Source: Calditrichaceae bacterium
GTDB lineage: Bacteria > Calditrichota > Calditrichia > Calditrichales > Calditrichaceae
DNA: 6,205 nt
Direction of reading: 5' to 3'
NCBI GenBank assembly: GCA_030622395.1
Contig: JAUXGF010000182.1
Coordinates: 1-6,205 of the forward strand
Position 1 is the stretch's first letter, and each line of letters starts with the position of its first letter. The notes below the pieces were generated by a model. That model saw nothing but the letters and a program-made list of their open reading frames with translations. It had not been told where the DNA came from and did no database searches. A program made the position numbers and the translations under genes. Positions 1 through 5,995 of this stretch are shown here, one piece after another.

Positions 1-1230
1 ATAGTCTTAAAACTTCGTAACGGATACAATGTGGGGATCGCCGTAAATACAATCAAACAAATAAAAGAATTTAGCCGCAAAGAAGCGCATTATAAAATCC
101 CCGAGAAAGAATTTCCTTTTGATCCAAAAAAACCAAACGTAAAACTATTAGGCACCGGCGGCACAATTGCCAGCCGCCTTGATTACCGCACAGGCGCAGT
201 AATTCCCGCTTTTTCCCCGGGAGAGCTATACGGATCGGTGCCGGAGCTGGCGGATATATGCAATCTAAAAACAGAAAAACTCTATGGCGTTTTTAGCGAG
301 AACATGGGGCCTGAGCAATGGATTAGAACTGCGAAAGCCATCGGGAAAGAAATTGAGAAAGGCATTAAGGGAATAGTTATAGGACACGGCACGGATGTTA
401 TGCATCACACCGCCGCTATTCTTTCGTTTATGGTGCAGGACTCCCCTGTTCCTATTGTAATGGTTGGCTCGCAAAGATCATCAGACCGTCCGTCCTCAGA
501 TGCGGCGTCAAATCTTATCCATGCCGTAAAAACCGCCGCAGAAAGCGATATTGCCGAAGTTGTTGTGTGTATGTTTGGGCCTACATCAGACCAATACGCC
601 TTGCTGCACCGCGGCACTCGCGTTCGTAAAATGCACTCCAGTTATCGCTCTACTTTCAGGACTATCAGCGATATTCCCCTGGCAATGGTGAACCGCGACC
701 AAATCACCCTGCTGCAAACGGATTATAAGCGACGGCGGAATGATAAAAAAGTAAAAATCAATACCGCTTTTGAAGAAAAAGTTTCCATTGTTTATTACTA
801 CCCTAATATGCAGCCGGATATTATTGACTCCTTAATTGATAACGGCTATCGTGGAATCGTGATTGCCGGGACAGGATTAGGTCACGTAAACAAACCGCTT
901 TATCCTGCTCTAAAGCGCGCCCATGATAAAGGCATTGCGGTTTATATGACCGTGCAAACTATTTGGGGTTACGTGCAAATGTACGTGTATGAAACCGGCA
1001 GGGAAATGATGCAGTTAGGAGTAATACCGGGGGCAAACCTGCTCCCTGAAGTAGCTTATGTAAAACTGTGCTGGGCTTTGGGTCAAACCGACGATCTGAA
1101 TAAAGTTAAAGATATTATGCTTACTTCTATCGCCGGAGAAATCACCGAGCGCGAACCTTACAACGGTTACTTAATATACCAGGGCGGCATCCCTGAAGTG
1201 GAAGAATTTTTAAGGAAAATTATGCGGTAA
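1..1230 (+). CDS. gatD: Glu-tRNA(Gln) amidotransferase subunit D (GatD), 5'-truncated by window edge
   Basis: GatD is the asparaginase-like subunit of GatDE. It releases ammonia from glutamine (or asparagine), and GatE uses it to turn Glu-tRNA(Gln) into Gln-tRNA(Gln) in the cytoplasm. The frame is open from base 1, and the first codons read IVLKLRNGYNVGIAV. This matches the end of the N-terminal beta-barrel domain that GatD has and plain asparaginases lack. The GTG at 31 lies inside that motif, so it is not the start; the true start is upstream of the window. The nucleophile loop GTGGTIAS has its Thr at 154-156. The HGTD motif has Thr 391-393 and Asp 394-396. The Lys of RVRKMHSS is at 628-630. 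Together they give the full Thr/Thr/Asp/Lys catalytic set. SQRSSDRPSSDAASNL and GVIPGANLLPEVAYVKL are GatD-like rather than AnsA/AnsB-like. The C-terminus (AGEITE..., GGIPEVEEFL) appears complete. GatE is not seen. A divergent asparaginase is the alternative, but less likely. Confidence 0.9.
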   Translation: MVLKLRNGYNVGIAVNTIKQIKEFSRKEAHYKIPEKEFPFDPKKPNVKLLGTGGTIASRLDYRTGAVIPAFSPGELYGSVPELADICNLKTEKLYGVFSENMGPEQWIRTAKAIGKEIEKGIKGIVIGHGTDVMHHTAAILSFMVQDSPVPIVMVGSQRSSDRPSSDAASNLIHAVKTAAESDIAEVVVCMFGPTSDQYALLHRGTRVRKMHSSYRSTFRTISDIPLAMVNRDQITLLQTDYKRRRNDKKVKINTAFEEKVSIVYYYPNMQPDIIDSLIDNGYRGIVIAGTGLGHVNKPLYPALKRAHDKGIAVYMTVQTIWGYVQMYVYETGREMMQLGVIPGANLLPEVAYVKLCWALGQTDDLNKVKDIMLTSIAGEITEREPYNGYLIYQGGIPEVEEFLRKIMR

Positions 1231-1234
1231 GAAG

Positions 1235-1346
1235 ATTGGAGTAATGGAGTGGTGAAAGAATCGAATTAATGAATTAATGAATTAATGAATTGTTGGAAGA
1301 ATGGAGTAATGGTTTTATCAATACTCCAATACTCCATTACTCCAAT
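1235..1346. repeat. Octamer-repeat spacer bounded by a 16-bp perfect inverted repeat
   Basis: The arm at 1235-1250 (ATTGGAGTAATGGAGT) is the exact reverse complement of 1331-1346, with 80 bp between. Most of the spacer parses into 8-bp words of the type GRAKTRAT: GGAGTAAT, GGAGTGGT, GAATTAAT three times, GAATTGTT, GGAAGAAT, GGAGTAAT. The array then turns over to the opposite strand as ACTCCAAT/ACTCCATT. A second, competing stem pairs 1302-1312 with 1334-1344 (11 bp, 21-nt loop). The 3' arm runs into TTTTT (1346-1350), so the transcript could form a terminator-like hairpin after gatD. A simple repeat insertion explains it equally well. Confidence 0.75.
1263..1291. repeat. Tandem 8-bp repeat (GAATTAAT) x3.6
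   Basis: Three exact copies of GAATTAAT lie at 1263-1270, 1271-1278 and 1279-1286, followed by a partial GAATT. This is the most regular core of the surrounding degenerate octamer array. The unit length matches the arrays at 4777-4841 and 5012-5067. Confidence 0.9.
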
Positions 1347-1364
1347 TTTTCACCATTTATAAAC

Positions 1365-1369
1365 GGAGG
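1365..1369 (+). promoter_or_regulatory. Ribosome binding site of the CPBP-like gene
   Basis: GGAGG lies 7 nt before the ATG at 1377, at ideal spacing. It settles the start: a longer reading beginning at TTG 1290 would start inside the octamer repeats, would translate repeat DNA, and has no comparable site in front of it. Confidence 0.85.
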
Positions 1370-1376
1370 CTGCGCC

Positions 1377-4300
1377 ATGTTTAAAAAACCAATTTTATGG
1401 ATTGTTTTTGTTCTACTTTCTATTGGATGCGCTATATTCGCTTTTAATTATTTTTCAAGCGCATACCCAATAGTAACAATCGATCTTAAAATGGACAGGG
1501 AAGCCGCTCTTGAATCTGCGCGTGATTTAGCTCAGAAAAATAACTGGGGACCGCAGGGATTTGACCAGGCCGCTTCATTTAAAGTAAACAGCCGTGTCCA
1601 AAATTTTGTGGAACTCGAGGCGGGCGGAACCGAAGCTTTCAAAAAAATGATGGATGAAGGATTGTATTCTCCTTATACGTGGCGTGTACGCAACTATAAA
1701 GAGGGTGAAAAAAACGAGACGATTATCCGCTTTACACCCGCAGGCGAGCCTTACGGTTTTAGAGAAAGGTTAGCCGAAAGCGAACCCGGCGCCAGCCTGA
1801 CGCCTGATTCTGCGCGTATAATTGCCGAATCAGCCGCTGGAGAAAAATGGAATATAAATTTAGCTGAATATGATTTAGCTGAAAAATCCCAGGAAGTCCG
1901 TCTTAGCAAACGAATAGATCACACCTTTGTTTACGAACGTCCTGATATACAAATTGGCGAAGGGCGCTACCGCCTTCGTTTAATAGTCGGCGGCGATAAA
2001 CTTACCGGGCTCACTCATTTTGTTAAAGTACCGGAAGGGTTTTTGCGTCGTTACGAAGAGATGCGTTCTGCTAACGAAACTATTTCGATGATCGCTTTGT
2101 TCGCCATAGGGCTTTTATATGTGCTGGGCGGGATTGCCTTCGGATTATTTTTCCTGCTTCGCCGGCGTTGGGTTCTTTGGCGTAAACCGCTTTTTTGGGG
2201 TCTGCTTGTCGCCCTCCTGCAATTATTATCAGATATTAATAACTGGCCGTTAGCCTGGATGAATTATGACACGGCGCTGTCTGCGCAAGGTTTTTTATTG
2301 CAGCAAATTATGCATTTACTTTTAAATTTCTTGTTTTTGGGCGCTTTACTTACCCTGTCATTTATGGCTGCGGAAAGCCTTACCCGCAAAGCCTTTCCAA
2401 ATCATATTCAACTCTGGCGGCTATGGAAACCCGATGTTGCCGGTTCTACCGCCGTTCTTGGAAGGACGGTTAGCGGCTATTTATTTGTAACCGTCTTTTT
2501 TGCTTTTGATATTGCCCTCTACTTTTTTGCGACTAAAACTCTTGGCTGGTGGAGTCCATCCGGAGCGCTTTTTGAACCCGATGTACTGGCGGCATATTTC
2601 CCCTGGCTTTCGTCAATAGCAATTTCTCTTCAAGCGGGATTTATGGAAGAATGTCTGTTCCGCGCCATTCCCATTGCCGGCGCCGCGCTCATCGGGCAGA
2701 GATTTGGCTACCGCCGGACGTGGATTATTGCCGCTTTCATTATTCAAGCTCTCATCTTTGGCGCAGGTCATGCAAATTACGCTAACCAACCCGCTTATGC
2801 CCGTGTAGTGGAATTGATTATTCCCTCATTGGCTTTCGGCTTAATCTACCTTTCTTTCGGACTTCTGCCGGCAATTATTATGCATTTTGCTTATGATGTT
2901 GTCTGGTTTGCTCTGCCGCTTTTTGTATCTTCTGCTTCGGGAATCTGGATTGACCAGACCCTGGTTATAACGCTGACTTTTATTCCCTTGTTTGTAGTAA
3001 TCTGGGCGCGGCTGCGCGCTAAACAGTGGAAGAAACTTAAGGAAGAAGATTTCAACCGATCCTGGCAGCCCTCTGTGAAATCAGATGTGGAAATGATTTT
3101 GGATGAGATTAAAGAGACGCGTATGGTTAGTAGTTCAAAAATACCGGGCTGGCTGCTTGCGGGAGGAATAATAGGATTGGTTATCTGGATTTTTACGACT
3201 AATTTCCAAAATTATGCGCCTTCACTTAATATCGGACGCAGCGAGGCAAAAGAGACGGCGCAAAAGACTCTTGCCGAACATAACGTTGAATTATCGGAAT
3301 CATGGCAGACTTTGAGTTGTGTTGTAACTCCTTTAGATCAGAACGACCGCTTTATCTGGCAAACAAGCGGCAAAGAAGCTTACCGGGATTTAATGGGTCA
3401 ATATTTATGGCCGCCCCGCTGGAAAGTCCGTTTTGTTCAATTTGAAGGCGACGTAGCTGAACGGGCTGAAGAGTACCAGGTATATATTGCAGAAGACGGC
3501 GGATTAGTAAGATTTCGTCATATATTGCCGGAAACAAAAGCAGGCGCCATTTTAGCGGAAGATTCGGCGCGCGTTATGGCTCATTCGGTTCTTCAAAATA
3601 AATTTAATCTTGATCCTTTAACGCTTAAAGAAATATCCGCAGTCCCTTCCAAACTTCCCGAACGTAAAGATTGGACATTCACATTTAAAGACACTCTAAA
3701 ATATTCCCTGACAAAAGGCGAAACACGCCTCAACGTACATATTGCCGGCGCTAATGTTGTGGATTCCTATCGTTATGTTTATGTTCCGGATGAATGGGCG
3801 CGGCAAGAACGCAATCAATTTAATATAATTGATATATTCCGAAATTTCAGTAAGATAGCCGTACTGCTGATATTTTTAATTGGAGTCGCAGCGGCGATTG
3901 TAAGCTGGAGCCGGAAAAAGTTTTCTGTGCCGGTCTTTCTTAGTTTTTTTGCTATAACGGCTATTTTAAAAATTTTAGATGTAATTAACAATTGGCCTGA
4001 TACGATAGCCGGGTTTTCAACGGCGGAGCCCTTTTCAAATCAAATGATAATAGCCTCGGCTGGTCCTGTTATCGGCACATTATTCGTATCCCTCGCAGCC
4101 GGGCTCATTGCAGGATTTATTCAAAGCTGGAAAAGCAAGTCATCTTCTGATCAACCTTCAAACCTGATCTTGCTGGGTTTTTCATTAGGAGCCCTTATTG
4201 CCGGTCTTTCATCTTTAATCTCTTTAATTGAACCGTCATTAAAACCGTTGTGGGCGGAATATGACGCCTTAAATAATTATATTCCCATAGCCGCCGGCAT

Positions 4301-4697
4301 TAATCCCCTTGCCTCTTACATTATGAAAACAATATTGTATTTGTTGATTTTTACAGCGTTAGATAAGTTCACAGACTGCTGGACTAAAAGAAAAGCTCTT
4401 TTCTCCGTCTTGTTTATTTTATTGATATTGATTATCAGCGGATCATCCATAAACAGCCTGCCGTCCTGGCTGATTTCAGGTTTGCTTATGGGAATAGTTT
4501 ACCTCTTGCTTTATCAATATGTATTTCGTTTCCGCTTAGCCTTAATCCCCCTTACCTTTGGGACTGTTATGATACTTGGCGAGTTGAAGCAGGGCATATT
4601 AAACGCATATCCCGCCGCCATTCCCGCCGCTGTAATATCAATTATACTTATAGGGCTGTTTTCAATTTATTGGTATAAAAAACTGCTGAAGGAGTAG
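1377..4697 (+). CDS. Duplicated CPBP-family intramembrane protease-like protein, second unit catalytically dead
   Basis: This 1106-residue polytopic membrane protein matches the CPBP (Rce1/Abi, glutamic-type intramembrane endopeptidase) family. The order in unit 1 is as follows. A signal-anchor segment spans about 5-25. An extracytoplasmic domain spans about 30-232, with two short PepSY-like stretches (REAALESARDLA at 41, LTPDSARIIAES at 141). Membrane helices begin at about 235. The CPBP core has all three motifs: EECLFR (E424, E425, R429), FGAGH (F461, H465) and HFAYD (H503, D507). A charged linker at about 545-588 leads into unit 2, which repeats the plan. It has an anchor at about 590-607, an extracytoplasmic domain at about 615-820, then helices to the end. 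Matching landmarks lie 580-585 residues apart (INNWP 287/870, VPEGF/VPDEW, DSARIIAES/DSARVMAHS). In unit 2 the protease motifs are replaced: LDKFTDC for MEECLFR, ISGSS for FGAGH, and Thr for the last His. Typical CPBP proteins are far shorter. Start chosen by the GGAGG at 1365. The substrate is unknown; proteolysis of a membrane or prenylated substrate is inferred from the family only. Confidence 0.85.
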   Translation: MFKKPILWIVFVLLSIGCAIFAFNYFSSAYPIVTIDLKMDREAALESARDLAQKNNWGPQGFDQAASFKVNSRVQNFVELEAGGTEAFKKMMDEGLYSPYTWRVRNYKEGEKNETIIRFTPAGEPYGFRERLAESEPGASLTPDSARIIAESAAGEKWNINLAEYDLAEKSQEVRLSKRIDHTFVYERPDIQIGEGRYRLRLIVGGDKLTGLTHFVKVPEGFLRRYEEMRSANETISMIALFAIGLLYVLGGIAFGLFFLLRRRWVLWRKPLFWGLLVALLQLLSDINNWPLAWMNYDTALSAQGFLLQQIMHLLLNFLFLGALLTLSFMAAESLTRKAFPNHIQLWRLWKPDVAGSTAVLGRTVSGYLFVTVFFAFDIALYFFATKTLGWWSPSGALFEPDVLAAYFPWLSSIAISLQAGFMEECLFRAIPIAGAALIGQRFGYRRTWIIAAFIIQALIFGAGHANYANQPAYARVVELIIPSLAFGLIYLSFGLLPAIIMHFAYDVVWFALPLFVSSASGIWIDQTLVITLTFIPLFVVIWARLRAKQWKKLKEEDFNRSWQPSVKSDVEMILDEIKETRMVSSSKIPGWLLAGGIIGLVIWIFTTNFQNYAPSLNIGRSEAKETAQKTLAEHNVELSESWQTLSCVVTPLDQNDRFIWQTSGKEAYRDLMGQYLWPPRWKVRFVQFEGDVAERAEEYQVYIAEDGGLVRFRHILPETKAGAILAEDSARVMAHSVLQNKFNLDPLTLKEISAVPSKLPERKDWTFTFKDTLKYSLTKGETRLNVHIAGANVVDSYRYVYVPDEWARQERNQFNIIDIFRNFSKIAVLLIFLIGVAAAIVSWSRKKFSVPVFLSFFAITAILKILDVINNWPDTIAGFSTAEPFSNQMIIASAGPVIGTLFVSLAAGLIAGFIQSWKSKSSSDQPSNLILLGFSLGALIAGLSSLISLIEPSLKPLWAEYDALNNYIPIAAGINPLASYIMKTILYLLIFTALDKFTDCWTKRKALFSVLFILLILIISGSSINSLPSWLISGLLMGIVYLLLYQYVFRFRLALIPLTFGTVMILGELKQGILNAYPAAIPAAVISIILIGLFSIYWYKKLLKE

Positions 4698-4722
4698 GGA
4701 AAGAATTGGAGTAATGGATTGC

Positions 4723-4757
4723 GACCTCAAAGGTTTTCCCAAACCTTTGAGGTCTTT
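4723..4757 (+). terminator. Perfect 14-bp hairpin, candidate terminator after the CPBP gene
   Basis: GACCTCAAAGGTTT (4723-4736) pairs perfectly with 4741-4754 across a 4-nt TCCC loop, 25 nt after the stop codon. Only three T residues follow, so intrinsic termination may be weak. The left arm of the hairpin is purine- and pyrimidine-mixed with an A-rich centre, and it is nearly symmetric on both strands. I have an impression that similar CCTCAAAGG hairpins recur in related genomes, so it may also be a dispersed repeat reused as a terminator. Confidence 0.6.
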
Positions 4758-4776
4758 GAAAAATTGGCGAAGAATT

Positions 4777-4841
4777 GAATTGTTGAATTAATGAAGTAAT
4801 GAATTGATGGATTGTTGGAAGAATTGGAGTGATGGATTGCT
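4777..4841. repeat. Degenerate octamer array, second copy
   Basis: The stretch parses as consecutive 8-bp words GAATTGTT, GAATTAAT, GAAGTAAT, GAATTGAT, GGATTGTT and GGAAGAAT. After one extra T it continues as GGAGTGAT and GGATTGCT. The run xxATTGTT-GGAAGAAT-(T)GGAGTxAT has the same order as at 1287-1310 in the previous spacer, so the two arrays share higher-order structure as well as composition. A short piece of the same type (ATTGGAGTAATGGATTG) also lies at 4705-4721, before the hairpin. Confidence 0.7.
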
Positions 4842-4845
4842 GCCG

Positions 4846-4861
4846 TGCCTGCCGGCAGGCA
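4846..4861. repeat. 16-bp perfect GC-rich palindrome
   Basis: TGCCTGCCGGCAGGCA is its own reverse complement. It abuts the REP-like element that follows and stands out as GC-rich in an AT-rich spacer. No gene-level role is visible; it resembles the head of a dispersed extragenic palindrome. Confidence 0.8.
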
Positions 4862-4943
4862 GGAACGGAGTGAGAAATCTTATAACGTCAATAATAACAA
4901 TATCCCGACGATTCGGGATCGTTAATATTACCTCAAAATGACA
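4862..4943. repeat. REP-like extragenic element with internal stem-loop
   Basis: The left end reads GGAACGGAGTGAGAAATCTT. The right end, read on the opposite strand, begins CTGTCATTTTGAGG. I recall these two pieces as adjoining parts of a dispersed extragenic element common in environmental bacterial genomes; here they are separated and inverted. Between them is a hairpin: ATCCCGA (4902-4908) pairs with TCGGGAT (4913-4919) over a CGAT loop. An imperfect outer extension pairs AATAATAAC with GTTAATATT. Identification as a known repeat is from memory and unverified; the hairpin is directly visible. Confidence 0.5.
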
Positions 4944-5011
4944 GGAAAAACACTAGAGCAACACCCTGTTAATCGGGACGGCGCCATCAGGCGGGGATTG
5001 TCTACTTATCC

Positions 5012-5067
5012 ATTCAACCATCTAACCATTCAGCCATTCAACCATTCAACCATTCAACCATCTAACA
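5012..5067. repeat. Tandem 8-bp repeat (ATTCAACC) x7
   Basis: There are seven contiguous 8-bp units from 5012: ATTCAACC, ATCTAACC, ATTCAGCC, three ATTCAACC, then ATCTAACA. The reverse-complement word GGTTGAAT is of the same general form as the GAATTAAT/GAATTGTT words of the other two arrays, so this may be the same family in the opposite orientation. A short open frame (4938-5138) merely translates this array and is not a gene. The stretch 4944-5011 before it is low-complexity spacer with a small CGCC/GGCG stem (4982-4993) and nothing else I can support. Confidence 0.85.
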
Positions 5068-5068
5068 A

Positions 5069-5085
5069 TGTTAACAAAGTTAACA
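5069..5085. promoter_or_regulatory. 7-N3-7 dyad, possible activator or repressor site
   Basis: TGTTAAC (5069-5075), AAA, GTTAACA (5079-5085) is a perfect inverted repeat. It is centred at 5077, about 130 bp upstream of the start point predicted from the sigma-54-like promoter. That is a usual distance for a bacterial enhancer-binding protein, and the 7-3-7 layout resembles NtrC-type sites. It directly abuts the octamer array, so it could be an accident of repeat ends. The function is inferred. Confidence 0.4.
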
Positions 5086-5179
5086 CACTGCTGTATAAAG
5101 TGATTACAGAATTTTCTTTTTATTTTGATATGCTTTAAATAACATCAATAAAGTACAGAGTTTTTTATCAATAATTAAG

Positions 5180-5196
5180 TTGGCATTATTTATGCA
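5180..5196 (+). promoter_or_regulatory. Sigma-54-type (-24/-12) promoter of the lipoprotein gene
   Basis: TTGGCATTATTTATGCA matches the sigma-54 consensus YTGGCACGNNNNTTGCW at the invariant GG (5182-5183) and GC (5194-5195) with exact spacing. It also matches at the flanking TTGGCA and TGCA. Three of the less strict positions differ. The start point would be near 5207, giving a leader of about 39 nt to the ATG at 5246. No equally convincing -35/-10 pair is apparent nearby. If correct, transcription needs RpoN and an ATP-driven activator. Confidence 0.6.
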
Positions 5197-5245
5197 GAAT
5201 ATAGTTTCCTGTAATATCAAACTATCAAATAAAAAGGATAATTAA

Positions 5246-5995
5246 ATGCCGGATACTAAAAAATTATTGATAACCTTTTTCTCTATCTTTATTTTCTTTT
5301 CAATTTTAAGTTGCAGCTATAGCAAATTAAGAGTCAAGCCGTTATCTAAAGACAGCTTCTGGGATTCCGGTAAAGAATATGTTTATAAATCAAATGAAAA
5401 ATTGGAAATTGCAATTTGTTTCGAAAAAATGATTAATAATCAAATTGAGTTTTTTGTTGAAATTTCAAATTTAGACACAATTCCAGTCTTAATTGATCCT
5501 TCTCAATTCTATTATAAATATACCCTTCATAAAAAGTTATCAATAGATTCTACTCATAGTATACCCGTTATGGCGAAAAATCCTGAAAATGAAATCGATA
5601 ATATTGATAAAAAAATAGCAAATGAGAATTCAGCTTATGCAACAAAACAGGCTCTTAATACAGCCTGTCTTTTTACGGGTTGTTTACTGAGTTTAGCCAC
5701 AATATCAGATAAAACAGAAGAGGAATGGGAAGAGGAACATGAAACGAGGGAATCTATTTTAGATAATATGTCTCAAGACACAGAATCTCATACCAATACG
5801 ATTGATCATTTAGAAAATCAAAAAAGCCGCCTGGAATTTGATACAATTAGAAAAACAACGCTTTTTCAGAATCAGACAATATCAGGTTCGTTAAAATTTT
5901 CATTAAAAAAGCATGCAAAAGGAATTAAAATAATTTTACCGGTTGATAATTATATTATAACTTTTGAATATGAACAATGGTGGGAAAAGATGTAA
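5246..5995 (+). CDS. Putative lipoprotein of unknown function, AT-rich
   Basis: This is a 249-residue protein. The ATG has AAGGA (5234-5238) 7 nt upstream and an in-frame TAA directly before it, so the start is secure. Residues 5-22 are a short KK plus hydrophobic signal segment ending in the lipobox ILSC. Cys23 would be lipidated and the protein tethered to the envelope. Residues 26-95 look beta-rich, with a stretch FFVEISNLDTIPVLIDPSQF typical of immunoglobulin-like sandwiches. Residues 112-195 look helical and charged, opening with NPENEIDNIDKKIA and containing EEEWEEEHE. They are interrupted by a hydrophobic segment at 137-153 with two Cys (141, 146). Residues 200-245 return to strands (TISGSLKF, IKIILPV, YIITFEYEQ). 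The likely picture is a beta-sandwich with a helical insertion. I do not recognise the family. The gene is clearly more AT-rich than the two upstream genes and seems to be transcribed alone from the promoter at 5180. Confidence 0.8.
   Translation: MPDTKKLLITFFSIFIFFSILSCSYSKLRVKPLSKDSFWDSGKEYVYKSNEKLEIAICFEKMINNQIEFFVEISNLDTIPVLIDPSQFYYKYTLHKKLSIDSTHSIPVMAKNPENEIDNIDKKIANENSAYATKQALNTACLFTGCLLSLATISDKTEEEWEEEHETRESILDNMSQDTESHTNTIDHLENQKSRLEFDTIRKTTLFQNQTISGSLKFSLKKHAKGIKIILPVDNYIITFEYEQWWEKM

Noticed and set aside
31..33. GTG as the start of the GatD-like gene
   Set aside because: The frame is open upstream to base 1, and the ten codons before it encode IVLKLRNGYN, part of a conserved GatD motif that continues through the GTG. 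The gene starts outside the window.
265..617. Two open frames on the - strand (265-474 and 405-617)
   Set aside because: Both lie inside the strongly conserved GatD coding sequence, and their translations look like shadow frames with no recognisable motif.
1290..1376. A 29-residue N-terminal extension of the CPBP protein from TTG 1290
   Set aside because: It translates octamer repeats, and a strong GGAGG with ideal spacing precedes the ATG at 1377, which opens a standard signal-anchor.
3352..3537. A 61-codon open frame on the - strand
   Set aside because: It is antisense to the second extracytoplasmic domain of the CPBP protein, with no start signals or motifs of its own.
5012..5067. A CRISPR array
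   Set aside because: The units are 8 bp and contiguous with no spacers, and no cas gene is near; this is a simple tandem repeat.
4938..5138. A 66-codon open frame on the + strand
   Set aside because: It is mainly a translation of the ATTCAACC tandem array (repeating FNH, TIQP). It has no good ribosome binding site and begins in a REP-like element.
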